A stretch of 64,000 nt of DNA from Streptomyces sclerotialus (GTDB lineage Bacteria; Actinomycetota; Actinomycetes; Streptomycetales; Streptomycetaceae), in contig NZ_JBFOHP010000002.1 of the NCBI RefSeq assembly GCF_040907265.1, positions 1,984,001-2,048,000 of the forward strand, written 5' to 3'. The notes beneath the pieces are model-generated. The model was given only the letters and a program-made list of their open reading frames with translations. It did no database searches and was not told where the DNA came from. The translations under genes were made by a program, and so were the position numbers. Positions 1 through 8,674 of this stretch are shown here, in pieces (within the stretch, counting starts at the first letter, position 1; each line of letters starts with the position of its first letter).

Positions 1-15
1 GAGGCGGGGCTCCGG

Positions 16-1167
16 TCAGAACGCCGAGACGCCCGTCAGCGCACGCCCGATCAGCAGCTTCTGGATCTGGCTGGTGCCTTCGTAGAGCGTCATCACGCGG
101 GCGTCGCGGACCAGCTTGCCGACCGGGTACTCGTCGATGTAGCCGTATCCGCCGAAGACCTGGAGGGCGTTGTTGGCGCAGCGCACCGCGGCTTCGGAGG
201 CGAAGAGCTTGGCCTTGGACGCCTCGGTGACGAACGGCTTCCCGCGGTCGACGAGGTCCGCGACCCGCCAGGTCAGCAGCCGGGCCGCGTCCACGTCCAG
301 CGCGATGTCGGCGAGCAGCTCCTGGACGAGCTGGTGGTGGGCGATGCTCTTCCCGAACTGGTCGCGCTCGCCGGCGTACTCCACCGCCGCGTCCAGCGCG
401 GCCTGGGCGATGCCCACACAGCCGGCCGCGACCGACATCCGGCCCTTGGCCAGCGCGGACATCGCGACGGAGAAGCCCTTGCCCTCGGGGGCGATCATCG
501 CGGAGGCCGGCACCCGCACGTCCTCCAGGATGAGCTCGGCGGTGGCCTGGCCGCGCAGGCCCAGCTTGCCGTGGATCTCGCGGCGGGACAGGCCCGGGGT
601 GTCGGTCGGGACGAGGAAGGCGCTGACGCCCTTGTGGCCGGGCGCCTCGCCGGTGCGGGCGAAGAGCAGCACCACGTCGGCCCAGGTGCCGTTGGTGATG
701 AACATCTTCGTGCCGTTGATCACCCAGTCCTGGCCGTCGCGGACGGCCCGGGTGGTGAGGTTGCCCGCGTCGGAGCCGGTGCCGGGCTCGGTGAGGCCGA
801 AGCAGCCGATCGCGTCGCCGGAGGTGAGCCGGGGCAGCCACTGCTGCTTCTGCTCCTCGCTCCCCCAGGCCGCGATGGACTTGCCGACCAGGCCGAGGGA
901 GACGGAGACGATGCCGCGCACGGAGGAGTCGCCCCGGCCCAGCTCCTCGGTGACCAGGGCGTACGCGAAGTGGTCACCCCCGGAGCCGCCGTACTCCTCG
1001 GGGATGGTCAGGCCCAGGAAGCCGAGTTCACCCATGGTCTTCACGAGGGCGCGGTCGACCTGTTCGGCGCGGTCCCACTCCGTCGCGTGCGGGGCGACCT
1101 CGCGGTCGACGAAGTCCTTGGCGAGCTGCCGGACGGCGGCCTGCTCCTCGGTGAGTTCGAGGTTCAT
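16..1167 (-). CDS. acyl-CoA dehydrogenase
   Basis: FAD-dependent acyl-CoA dehydrogenase of 383 residues, the normal family length. It would oxidise an acyl-CoA thioester to the 2,3-enoyl-CoA and pass electrons to ETF in the cytoplasm. The N-terminal helical domain is followed by the substrate/FAD signature GLTEPGTGSDAG near residue 125, and the C-terminal YEGTSQIQ segment holds the Glu position used as catalytic base in this family. The ATG lies about 8 nt after an AGGAAG ribosome site. It is divergent from a TetR gene, with a TTAATTA-N7-TAGTTTT palindrome between them, so repression by that TetR is likely. Short-chain or branched-chain substrate specificity cannot be decided from sequence. 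Confidence 0.93.
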   Translation of the reverse strand: MNLELTEEQAAVRQLAKDFVDREVAPHATEWDRAEQVDRALVKTMGELGFLGLTIPEEYGGSGGDHFAYALVTEELGRGDSSVRGIVSVSLGLVGKSIAAWGSEEQKQQWLPRLTSGDAIGCFGLTEPGTGSDAGNLTTRAVRDGQDWVINGTKMFITNGTWADVVLLFARTGEAPGHKGVSAFLVPTDTPGLSRREIHGKLGLRGQATAELILEDVRVPASAMIAPEGKGFSVAMSALAKGRMSVAAGCVGIAQAALDAAVEYAGERDQFGKSIAHHQLVQELLADIALDVDAARLLTWRVADLVDRGKPFVTEASKAKLFASEAAVRCANNALQVFGGYGYIDEYPVGKLVRDARVMTLYEGTSQIQKLLIGRALTGVSAF

Positions 1168-1235
1168 GATGCGTCTTCCTCTGAACGGTGGCAGTGAGGG
1201 CGACGGCGGCGGTGCCCGCGCGGACGCCCGCCACC

Positions 1236-1256
1236 TTAATTACCACTGCTAGTTTT
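1236..1256. promoter_or_regulatory. putative TetR operator (copy 1)
   Basis: Imperfect palindrome TTAATTA-N7-TAGTTTT between the divergent acyl-CoA dehydrogenase and TetR genes. It is AT-rich in a GC-rich context. It has the same 7-7-7 geometry and the same right half-site as the palindrome upstream of the aldehyde dehydrogenase at 7240-7260. It is inferred to be the binding site of the TetR protein encoded at 1284. Confidence 0.5.
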
Positions 1257-1283
1257 TCGGCGGCAGCCTCTACTATGTGCGTC

Positions 1284-1916
1284 ATGGCCCGACCCCGCAA
1301 GCCCCTGCTGAGCCGCGAACGCATCGTCACGGCGGCCCTCGCGCTCATCGACGAGGAAGGGCTGCAGGCGCTCTCCACCCGGCGGCTCGCCGCCGAACTG
1401 GGCGTGAGCGGCCCCTCGCTCTACAACCACTTCACGACCAAGGACGAGATCCTGGACGCCGCGGCGGACATGGTGATCGCCAAGGTCGACGTCTCCGCGT
1501 TCGGCCCCGACCGGGACTGGCAGCGCGGGCTGCTGGAGTGGGCCCGGTCCTACCGCGCGGCGCTCGCCGCACACCCGAACTTCGTGCCGTTCCTCGCCCA
1601 GGGCCCGGGCCGCCGCCCGGCGGGCCTGAAGATGGCCGACGCGGCGTTCGGCGGCATGGTCGAGGCCGGCTGGCCGCCCGCGCAGGCCACCAAGGTCTGC
1701 GCGATGGTGCGGTACTTCGTCGCGGGCTCGGCGCTCGGCTCCTTCGCCCGCGGCTTCGTCGACGACGCGGCCGCCTACGACCCGGCCGACTACCCCCACC
1801 TCGGCCAGGCCCACCTGCTCGCCGAGCATCAGCAGCAGGTGGACGAGGGCGCCTTCGAGACCGGGCTGCGGGCGCTGGTCGACGGGCTGGCGCTGCAGTT
1901 CCAGCCGGCGTCCTGA
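1284..1916 (+). CDS. TetR family regulator
   Basis: A 210-residue TetR repressor counted from the ATG at 1284 (MARPRKPLLSRERIV). In-frame starts further upstream would run through the operator and lack a ribosome site. The N-terminal helix-turn-helix covers about residues 10-55 (STRRLAAELGVSGPSLYNHF). The C-terminal ligand domain resembles the TetR_C_1 type. It is divergent from the acyl-CoA dehydrogenase. Two matching palindromes, one in its own promoter and one 63 bp upstream of the ALDH gene, suggest it controls itself, the dehydrogenase and the ALDH-ADH pair. The ligand is unknown; an acyl-CoA or aldehyde would fit the neighbours. Confidence 0.9.
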   Translation: MARPRKPLLSRERIVTAALALIDEEGLQALSTRRLAAELGVSGPSLYNHFTTKDEILDAAADMVIAKVDVSAFGPDRDWQRGLLEWARSYRAALAAHPNFVPFLAQGPGRRPAGLKMADAAFGGMVEAGWPPAQATKVCAMVRYFVAGSALGSFARGFVDDAAAYDPADYPHLGQAHLLAEHQQQVDEGAFETGLRALVDGLALQFQPAS

Positions 1917-1958
1917 CCGGCCCCCTCTCCGTACCGCACACCTCCCTGTGAGGCGCGC

Positions 1959-1985
1959 GTAACACATCAGTAATATCCGGGTTGT
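1959..1985 (+). promoter_or_regulatory. possible GlnR-like box upstream of urea transporter
   Basis: GTAAC-N6-GTAAT, followed at the same 11-bp spacing by GTTGT, starting 60 bp before the GTG of the urea transporter. Actinobacterial GlnR sites are described as GTnAC-N6-GAAAC half-site series with 11-bp periodicity, and urea uptake is a classic nitrogen-regulated function. The second and third half-sites deviate from consensus, so this is only a candidate. Confidence 0.3.
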
Positions 1986-2018
1986 CCGTCACGCACCGCG
2001 TCGCGACAGGAGGCCCGT

Positions 2019-3023
2019 GTGAACCAGCCGATACCCGCCCGGCGTCCGTACGCCTTCCTGCTGGGCGTGCTGCGCGGCCAGGCACAGGTCGACTTCCTGT
2101 CCAGCGCCCTGGCCGGGGCCGTCTTCACGGTGGCGCTCTGCACGGCGGGCTGGGAGTACGGCGCCTACGGACTGGGCGGCGCCGCGCTGGGCGCCCTGAC
2201 GGCACAGGCACTGGGCGTCGCCCGCGACCGGGTCGTCGCAGGCCTGGAGGGCTTCAACTCCTGCCTCGTGGCGGTGGGATTCGCCGCGTTCCTGGGCGCC
2301 GGCCACCTCTCGACCGTGCTGCTGGCGGCGGGCGGCTGCGTCGTCGTCACCGTGCTCACCGGCGCCGTCGGCACCCTGCTGGGCACCTGGAACCTGCCCG
2401 CGCTGACCCTGCCGTACTGCCTCACGGCCAGCGCCATGACCATCGCGGCGCCCGGCTTCGTCCGGGTCTGGCACCACGGTCCCGGCCTGGCCACGCTCAC
2501 CCGCGCGGCGGCCGGCCCGACCACGCTCACCTGGCACGACCTGTGGCACGCCTTCTTCTCCAACATCGCGCAGATCTTCTTCATGCCGCAGTGGTACGTC
2601 GGCGCGGTCTTCCTGCTCGGGATCTTCGTCGCCGACCGCCGGCTGGGCGCCCTGGCCTGCCTGGGCAGCGGGGTCGGCATCGCGGCGAGCCGGCTGCTGG
2701 GCGCCCCGGCGCACCAGATCGCCGACGGCGGGATGGGCTACAACGCGGTGCTCGTCACGATGGCGCTGGGCGGCGTCTTCCTGGCCACCGACCGCTGGTC
2801 GCTGGCGTACGCGGTGACCGGCGCGACCGCGGCGACCGTGCTGACCCCGGCGGCCGCCGCGGTCTTCGCACCGTCCGGCGGCCACACCTTCACCTGGCCG
2901 TTCGTGCTGACCACGCTGGCGTTCCTGATGGCGGTGCCGGCCTTCCCACGGTTGCGGAAGGCCGGCGGGCCCGGTCCGGTGGCGGCCCCCGACCGCGCTA
3001 CTCCGCCGGCCGCGGCCGCGTGA
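2019..3023 (+). CDS. urea transporter (UT/SLC14 family)
   Basis: A 334-residue polytopic membrane protein with the urea-transporter pattern: two similar hydrophobic halves, a GLEGFNSCLVAVGFAAFLG segment near residue 75 and a second half with DGGMGYNAVLV. It should form a channel for facilitated urea uptake. The start is the GTG 5 nt after a perfect AGGAGG at 2008-2013. No urease genes are in the window. The last 26 bp overlap the 3' end of the convergent MFS carrier gene. A GlnR-like motif precedes it. Confidence 0.85.
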   Translation: MNQPIPARRPYAFLLGVLRGQAQVDFLSSALAGAVFTVALCTAGWEYGAYGLGGAALGALTAQALGVARDRVVAGLEGFNSCLVAVGFAAFLGAGHLSTVLLAAGGCVVVTVLTGAVGTLLGTWNLPALTLPYCLTASAMTIAAPGFVRVWHHGPGLATLTRAAAGPTTLTWHDLWHAFFSNIAQIFFMPQWYVGAVFLLGIFVADRRLGALACLGSGVGIAASRLLGAPAHQIADGGMGYNAVLVTMALGGVFLATDRWSLAYAVTGATAATVLTPAAAAVFAPSGGHTFTWPFVLTTLAFLMAVPAFPRLRKAGGPGPVAAPDRATPPAAAA

Positions 3024-4380
3024 CAGGGGTGGCGGACTCCGCGGTGCCCGCTGCCGCCTGCTTGGCGCGCTTGGCGAGCACCGCGATCGAGGCCAGCGCG
3101 ACCACCGACAGCAGCATGATGTAGCCGGAGACCGCCAGCGAGGTGCCGCTCGCCTCCAGCAGCAGGACCATCAGGAAGGGCGCCAGGCCGCCGCCCAGCA
3201 CGGCGCTGATCTGGTACCCGAGCGAGGCCCCGGTGTAGCGCATCTCCGCCGAGAACAGCTCGGCGAACAGGGCGGCCTGCGGCCCGTACATGACGCTCAG
3301 GAAGCAGCTGGTGATGAACGTGCCGACGGCCAGCCACACCAGCGAGGCGGTGTCGATCAGCAGGAACATCGGTATCGCCCAGACCAGCAGCCCGACGGCG
3401 CCGAGGGTGTAGATCCGCAGCCGGCCGACCCGGTCCGAGAGCGCGGCCGAGGCCGGGATCAGGGCGAGCTGGGTGAGGCTGACCAGCAGGGTGACGGTCA
3501 GCACCGAGGTGCGCTGGAGGTGCAGCTCGCGGGTGGCGTAGTCCAGCACGCCGGTGATCAGGATGTAGAACGTCGCGGTGTTCACCGCGAAGGAGCCGCC
3601 GGCCAGCAGGACCGTGCCGAGGTGGTGGCGGAGGATCGACCGGAGCGGCGAGCGCCGGTCGTCGGCCTGCTTCTCGGCGGCGGCCAGCTTCCGTTCGGCG
3701 TCCCGGAATTCGGGGGTCTCCTCGACCCGGGTGTGGATGTACCAGGCGAGGAGGAGCACCAGGACGCCGACGAAGAACGGCAGCCGCCAGCCCCAGGCGG
3801 CGAACGCCTCGTCCCCGACGGCCGCGCCGGCCACCAGGAAGACGGTGTTGGCGGTCACCACGCCGATCGGCACGCCGAGCTGGACCAGCGAGCCGTACAG
3901 CCCGCGCTTGCCCTCGGGCGCGTACTCGGTGGCCATCAGCATCGCGCCGCCCCACTGGGCGCCGACCGCGATGCCCTGCACGATGCGCAGCGTCACCAGC
4001 AGGATGGGTGCGGCGATGCCGATCGTGTCGTACGTGGGGAGCAGGCCGATGCCGGTGGTGGCGATGCCCATCAGGGTCAGGGCCAGGACGAGCATCGGCT
4101 TGCGGCCGCGTTTGTCGCCGAGCTGGCCGGCGATCACACCGCCGATGGGTCTGGCGAGGAAGCCGACGGCGAAGGTCGCGAACGCGGCGAGCACGCCCGC
4201 GACCTGGCTCCCCGAGGGGAAGAAGGAATGGCCCAGTACGAGGGCCGCGGCGATGCCGAAGACGAAGTAGTCGTACCACTCGACGGCGGACGCCAGGGCG
4301 GCCGCGGTGGCCACCTTGCGGCGGTGCCGGGTGGTGGGGGCTGAGGTGGTGCTCGGTGACGCGGAGGGGGCCGTGTCCAT
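2998..4380 (-). CDS. MFS metabolite:H+ symporter (MHS/ProP-shikimate type)
   Basis: A 460-residue, 12-segment major facilitator of the MHS subfamily. It has the A-like motif GVIAGQLGDKRGRKPML between segments 2 and 3 and the second-half copy ALSDRVGRLRIY. Members import compatible solutes, shikimate, alpha-ketoglutarate or citrate with protons. The N-terminus (MDTAPSASPSTTSAP) is hydrophilic and cytoplasmic. An 18-bp palindrome lies about 60 bp upstream. It runs in the same direction as the ADH gene behind it, with a 215-bp gap, so it is probably separately transcribed. The substrate cannot be assigned. Confidence 0.88.
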   Translation of the reverse strand: MDTAPSASPSTTSAPTTRHRRKVATAAALASAVEWYDYFVFGIAAALVLGHSFFPSGSQVAGVLAAFATFAVGFLARPIGGVIAGQLGDKRGRKPMLVLALTLMGIATTGIGLLPTYDTIGIAAPILLVTLRIVQGIAVGAQWGGAMLMATEYAPEGKRGLYGSLVQLGVPIGVVTANTVFLVAGAAVGDEAFAAWGWRLPFFVGVLVLLLAWYIHTRVEETPEFRDAERKLAAAEKQADDRRSPLRSILRHHLGTVLLAGGSFAVNTATFYILITGVLDYATRELHLQRTSVLTVTLLVSLTQLALIPASAALSDRVGRLRIYTLGAVGLLVWAIPMFLLIDTASLVWLAVGTFITSCFLSVMYGPQAALFAELFSAEMRYTGASLGYQISAVLGGGLAPFLMVLLLEASGTSLAVSGYIMLLSVVALASIAVLAKRAKQAAAGTAESATPVTRPRPAE

Positions 4381-4439
4381 GCGTGCACGCTCCGAAGGGT
4401 GCGGGGGAACGGGGGGCGGCGCCGTGATTGCGGGTGACC

Positions 4440-4457
4440 GTACCGACCGGCTGGTAC
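4440..4457. promoter_or_regulatory. palindrome upstream of MHS carrier
   Basis: GTACCGACCGGCTGGTAC reads GTACC-N2-CCGG-N2-GGTAC, an interrupted 18-bp dyad about 60 bp upstream of the carrier start. It is operator-sized and unlikely to be a terminator because no T-run follows on either strand. No regulator gene is adjacent. Confidence 0.3.
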
Positions 4458-4595
4458 GGGGTCAACGGTCCGCGCAGCAGGAGTTTTTACGGCCGCATGG
4501 GAGAGCCTTTGCCCAGCTCAGCGACGGTTTCCGGGCAGCCCGAAGGCCCCCGGGGCGCGGCGCTCCCGGGGGGTCCGGCGGATCGCGTCAGCTCC

Positions 4596-5675
4596 TCAGA
4601 AGACGATCAGGGCGCGGCCTCCCTTGCCCGCGAGCATGGCGTCGAAGGCGGCCGGGATGCCCTCCAGGCCGATCCGCTCGGTGACCAGGCCTGAGAGGTC
4701 CAGCGCTCCGCTGCGGACGTGCTCGGCGATGACCGGCAGGTCCTTGGCCGGGTCGCTGTTCCCGTAGACGCAGCCGGAGAGGGTGCGGCCGAAGTAGAAG
4801 AGCTCCAGGGCCGAGAAGGTGACCTGCTGGTCCTGGCCGCCGACGCCGACGACGGTGGTCCGGCCGCCGCGGCGGGTCGAGGACCAGGCGGTACGGATGG
4901 TGTCGGCGCGGCCGACGCACTCCAGGGCCACGTCGGCGCCGATGCCGCCGGTGAGCTTGCGGATGCTCTTCGCGGTGTCCTCCGCGGCGACGAGGAAGTC
5001 CGTGGCCCCTGCCGCGCGCGCCAGCTCCTCCTTCGCCGGGGAGACGTCCACGGCGATGATCGGGCCCGCGCCCGCGATCCGCGCGGCCTGGAGCGTGGCG
5101 AGGCCGACGCCGCCGACGCCGAGGACGACGACCGACTCCCCGGCGCGGACCTGCGCGGAGTGGTGGACCGCGCCCCAGCCGGTGAGGACCGCACAGCCCA
5201 GCAGGGCGGCCTCGGTGAGCGGTACGCCCTTCGGGAGCGGCAGCGCGGCATGGGCCGCGACCACCGTCTCCTCGGCGAACACGGCCGTGCCCAGGCCCGG
5301 GTACAGCTCGCCGCCGTCCGCCCGGGTGGCGTACGGCTTCGCGGCCGCCGCTGCCGAGTTGACGCACAGCCACACCTCGCCGAGGCCGCAGAAGTGGCAG
5401 TCCCCGCAGGACGGGGCCCAGTTGAGGACGACCGGGTCGCCGGGCGCGAGGCCGGTGACGCCGTCGCCGACGGCGGTGACGGTGCCGGCACCCTCGTGGC
5501 CGAGCACCGCGGGGACGGGCTGCTTGAGGGTGCCGTTGGACAGCGACAGGTCGGAGTGGCAGACCCCGGCCGCGGCGAGCTTGACGCGGACCTGGCCGGG
5601 TCCGGGGTCGGGCAGCTGGATCTCGGCGATCTCCAGCGGGGCGTTGACGGCGGGCAGTACGGCAGCGCGGACCAC
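4596..5675 (-). CDS. Zn-dependent alcohol dehydrogenase (MDR family)
   Basis: A 359-residue medium-chain dehydrogenase. It has the catalytic-zinc residues Cys in GVCHSDLS and His-Glu in GHEGAG, the structural-zinc cluster CGDCHFC with a further Cys in VWLC, and a Rossmann GVGGVGLATLQ. It oxidises a primary alcohol with NAD(P). The start is the GTG (VRAAVLPAVN) preceded by GAGGAG; a longer reading upstream has no ribosome site and overlaps the ALDH gene. It lies 83 bp downstream of the ALDH gene on the same strand, so the pair probably convert an alcohol to an aldehyde to a carboxylate as one operon. Confidence 0.9.
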   Translation of the reverse strand: MVRAAVLPAVNAPLEIAEIQLPDPGPGQVRVKLAAAGVCHSDLSLSNGTLKQPVPAVLGHEGAGTVTAVGDGVTGLAPGDPVVLNWAPSCGDCHFCGLGEVWLCVNSAAAAAKPYATRADGGELYPGLGTAVFAEETVVAAHAALPLPKGVPLTEAALLGCAVLTGWGAVHHSAQVRAGESVVVLGVGGVGLATLQAARIAGAGPIIAVDVSPAKEELARAAGATDFLVAAEDTAKSIRKLTGGIGADVALECVGRADTIRTAWSSTRRGGRTTVVGVGGQDQQVTFSALELFYFGRTLSGCVYGNSDPAKDLPVIAEHVRSGALDLSGLVTERIGLEGIPAAFDAMLAGKGGRALIVF

Positions 5676-5758
5676 GGTGCGGTCTCCTCGGTGGGGAGTG
5701 CGGAGTACGGGCGGGAACTGCGGGGGCGGGCGCCGGCCCTGGCCGGCGCCCGGGCCGC

Positions 5759-7177
5759 TCAGAGCTGGAGCGACTTGGTCTGGAGGTACTCGGTCAGGCC
5801 GTGCGGGCCCAGCTCGCGGCCGACGCCGGACTGCTTGTACCCGCCGAAGGGCGCGAGGAGGTTGAAGCGGCCGCCGTTGATGTCGACCTGGCCGGTGTCC
5901 AGCTTCCGCGCGAAGGCCACGGCGGTCTCCTGGTCCTTCGCCCAGACGGCGCCCGCGAGACCGTAGACCGTGCCGTTGGCGATCTCCACGGCCTCGTCCT
6001 CGTCGCGGTACTTCAGGATCGAGAGGACCGGGCCGAAGATCTCCTCCTGGGCGATGGTCATGCCGGGGGTGACGTCGGCGAAGACGGTGGGCCGGACGTA
6101 GTAGCCCTTCTCCAGGCCCTCGGGGGCCTCGGCGCCGCCGGTGACCAGCCGCGCGCCCTCTTCCTGGCCCTTGGTGATGAAGCCGCGTACCCGGTCGCGC
6201 TGCTTGGCGTTGACGACCGGGCCGAGGCGGCTGGCCTCGTCGTCGGGGTCGCCCGGCACGTACTTGGCGACGATCTCGGCGGCGAGCCGGACGGCCTCCT
6301 CGTACTGGTCCTCGTGGACGAGCATGCGGGTGAGCGCGTTGCAGGACTGGCCGGAGTTGCGGATGACGTCGGCGACGTTGACCTTCACGGCCTTGGCGAG
6401 GTCGGCGCCGGGCAGGATGACGTTGGCGGACTTGCCGCCCAGCTCCAGGGCGACCCGCTTGACGGCGCCGCCGGCGATCGCACCGATCTTCCTGCCGACC
6501 GCGGTGGAACCGGTGAAGGAGACCAGGTCCACGCCCTCGTGCTCGGCGAGCGCCTGACCGGCGACCGTGCCGAGCCCGGTGACGAGGTTGAAGACGCCGG
6601 CCGGGAGGCCCGCCGCGGCCACGCACTCGGCGAAGAGCTGGGCGGTGAGCGGGGTGTCCTCGGCGGGCTTGAGGACGACGGTGCAGCCCGCGGCGAGCGC
6701 CGGGGCGACCTTGTTGGTGATCTGGTGCAGCGGGTAGTTCCACGGAGTGATGGCGCCGACCACGCCGACCGGCTCGTGCAGCACGGTGGAGGTGCCGATC
6801 CGCTCCTCGAAGGAGTACTCGGCGGCGAGTTCGGCGTACGAGGCGGTGACCGCGATCGGCATGCCGGTCTGCACGTTGGCGGCGAAGGCCTTCGGCGAGC
6901 CCAGCTCGGCGGTGATGGTCTCGGCGATCTCGCCGGCGCGCGCCTTGAGCTGCTCGACCAGTGCGGTGAGCTTGGCGGCGCGCTCGGTGGGCGCGGTGGC
7001 GCGCCAGCCGGGAAGGGCGGCGCGCGCCGCCCGTACGGCGGCGTCGATGTCGGCCGCGGTACCGGCCGGAACGGTGGCGATCACCTGCTCGTCGGCGGGG
7101 TTGCGCACCTCGATGGTGTCGCCCCCGACCGCGGCCCGCCAGGCTCCGTCGATGTACATGCCGTCGTGTGCCTTCAT
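5759..7177 (-). CDS. NAD(P)-dependent aldehyde dehydrogenase
   Basis: A 472-residue aldehyde dehydrogenase of normal length. Visible are TPWNYPLHQ, the cofactor segment FTGSTAVGRKIG, the general-base Glu in ALELGGKSAN and the catalytic Cys in NSGQSCNA. It oxidises an aldehyde to the carboxylic acid. It is the first gene of a likely ALDH-ADH operon. A perfect palindrome CAAACTA-N7-TAGTTTG lies 63 bp before its ATG and matches the site beside the TetR gene at 1284, so the two loci are probably co-regulated. The substrate is unknown. Confidence 0.93.
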   Translation of the reverse strand: MKAHDGMYIDGAWRAAVGGDTIEVRNPADEQVIATVPAGTAADIDAAVRAARAALPGWRATAPTERAAKLTALVEQLKARAGEIAETITAELGSPKAFAANVQTGMPIAVTASYAELAAEYSFEERIGTSTVLHEPVGVVGAITPWNYPLHQITNKVAPALAAGCTVVLKPAEDTPLTAQLFAECVAAAGLPAGVFNLVTGLGTVAGQALAEHEGVDLVSFTGSTAVGRKIGAIAGGAVKRVALELGGKSANVILPGADLAKAVKVNVADVIRNSGQSCNALTRMLVHEDQYEEAVRLAAEIVAKYVPGDPDDEASRLGPVVNAKQRDRVRGFITKGQEEGARLVTGGAEAPEGLEKGYYVRPTVFADVTPGMTIAQEEIFGPVLSILKYRDEDEAVEIANGTVYGLAGAVWAKDQETAVAFARKLDTGQVDINGGRFNLLAPFGGYKQSGVGRELGPHGLTEYLQTKSLQL

Positions 7178-7239
7178 CTCGGCGTCCTCCCGAGGGTGGT
7201 CGTCAGGTGCGCTAAGCGGGCGCTCATACGCCGCGCGTA

Positions 7240-7260
7240 CAAACTATCGCCGCTAGTTTG
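7240..7260. promoter_or_regulatory. putative TetR operator (copy 2)
   Basis: Perfect 7-7-7 inverted repeat CAAACTA-TCGCCGC-TAGTTTG, 63 bp upstream of the aldehyde dehydrogenase start. It matches the palindrome at 1236-1256 in spacing and in TAGTTT. Confidence 0.55.
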
Positions 7261-7372
7261 CGGGGCGCCACCCTGTCGGGCATCCCATCTCGGCAGACAC
7301 GGGTGACGGGCGGCGCAGTATCCCACTCCCGCCTCTCGGACGGGTGACAGCCGACGGAAGGGACGCTCGGTT

Positions 7373-8671
7373 TCAGCTCCCGCGCCCGGATCGCCGCTCT
7401 TCACGACAGCCCGCCCCCGCCTCCGCGGTCCTGGCGGGTTTCCTGCCGGGCACGCCGGCCCCGCGCCGTACCCCGCCCGCCTCGCGCGGCGACCGCAGGG
7501 CGACCGCCGCCGAGCCCAGCAGGAGCACGCCGAGCAGCACGAACGGCGCGGCGGCGCCCGCGACCCCGGCGGCGAGTCCCGCGCCCGCCGGTGCCGCGAC
7601 CTGGCCGAGACGGTTACCGGTGAGGCGCAGCGCGAGGGCGGTGGACCGCGCGTCGTCGGGCGCCGCCTGGACGACGGTGGTCATGGACAGCGGCTGGCCG
7701 ACGCCGAGGCAGAAGCCCAGCGCGGCCAGTACGAGGGCCAGCGCCCAGACCGGCAGCGGCACGGCGATGGCCGCGCACAGGACGGCGGCCGCCGCGCAGG
7801 TCGTGGTCAGCAGCGTGGTACGGCCGAGCAGCCGCAGCATCGGGGTCATCACCAGGCGGCAGGCGATGGTCGCCGCCGCGCGCAGGCTGAGCAGCAGGCC
7901 GATGGTGGCGGGCGCGATGTGGTGGGCCTCGCCGACGACCGGGAGGTAGGCGGTGAGGATGTCGGTGGCGGAGAGCACCGAGAGGCTGATGAAGATGCCG
8001 GCGGTGACGCCTCGGGTACGCAGGATGCCGAGGACCGGTACGCGGCGGGCCTCGGCGCGCGGCGCCCCGCCCGCGGGTGCACCGTCCCGCCGTTCCTGCC
8101 GCTCCAGGCGCCACAGGGCAGTACAGGCGCAGGCCGCGGCGGCCGCGGAGACCAGCAGCGCGGTGGCGCTGGTACGGGCCATCGCCCCGTCGTGCTCGGA
8201 GATGAGGAGCCCCGCGCCGATCGGCCCGAGGAGCTGGCCGAGCGAGGCGCCGATGGTGAAGTGTCCGAAGTTGCGGTCCCGTTCGTCCGGAGCGCTGCGC
8301 CGGGCGACGATGGACTGGGCGCCGATCACGAAGCAGAGGTGGCCGAGGCCCATGACACCGCTCCAGGCGGCCATCGCGGGCAGCGAGCCGGCCACGCCGC
8401 TCAGCGCGCAGCCGCCGGTGATCAGCGCGACGCCGACCACCAGCAGGGGCGTGCAGCGGCCGTGGTCGGTACGGCGGCCGAGCGGTACGGCGACGAGCAG
8501 CGGCAGCAGCGCGTACACGCCGGTGATGACGCCGACGGCGGTCTCGTCGGCGCCCAGCGCGAGCGCCCGGTAGGAGACGGCGGGCCGTGCCATGCTCACC
8601 GCCGCCTGTGCGAAGGAGAACGTGAGGATGAGGCGCAGCAGCCAGCCCCTGCCGGGCGTCACGGTCTTCAT
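7373..8671 (-). CDS. MFS transporter
   Basis: A 432-residue major facilitator with about 12 hydrophobic segments and an A-like motif GRRTDHGRCTPLLVVG near residue 60. It is a drug/metabolite exporter type rather than a sugar porter. It starts 3 bp after the stop of the CitMHS carrier, so the two are translated from one mRNA, an unusual pairing of an importer with a possible exporter. The C-terminal tail is basic and Arg/Gly-rich. The substrate is unknown. Confidence 0.82.
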   Translation of the reverse strand: MKTVTPGRGWLLRLILTFSFAQAAVSMARPAVSYRALALGADETAVGVITGVYALLPLLVAVPLGRRTDHGRCTPLLVVGVALITGGCALSGVAGSLPAMAAWSGVMGLGHLCFVIGAQSIVARRSAPDERDRNFGHFTIGASLGQLLGPIGAGLLISEHDGAMARTSATALLVSAAAAACACTALWRLERQERRDGAPAGGAPRAEARRVPVLGILRTRGVTAGIFISLSVLSATDILTAYLPVVGEAHHIAPATIGLLLSLRAAATIACRLVMTPMLRLLGRTTLLTTTCAAAAVLCAAIAVPLPVWALALVLAALGFCLGVGQPLSMTTVVQAAPDDARSTALALRLTGNRLGQVAAPAGAGLAAGVAGAAAPFVLLGVLLLGSAAVALRSPREAGGVRRGAGVPGRKPARTAEAGAGCREERRSGRGS

Positions 8672-8674
8672 GGG

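Noticed and set aside
4596..6743. A 715-codon open frame joining the ADH gene to sequence over the ALDH gene
   Set aside because: Only the part from 5675 is ADH-like; the upstream part is Arg/Pro-rich shadow of the ALDH gene and lacks a ribosome site.
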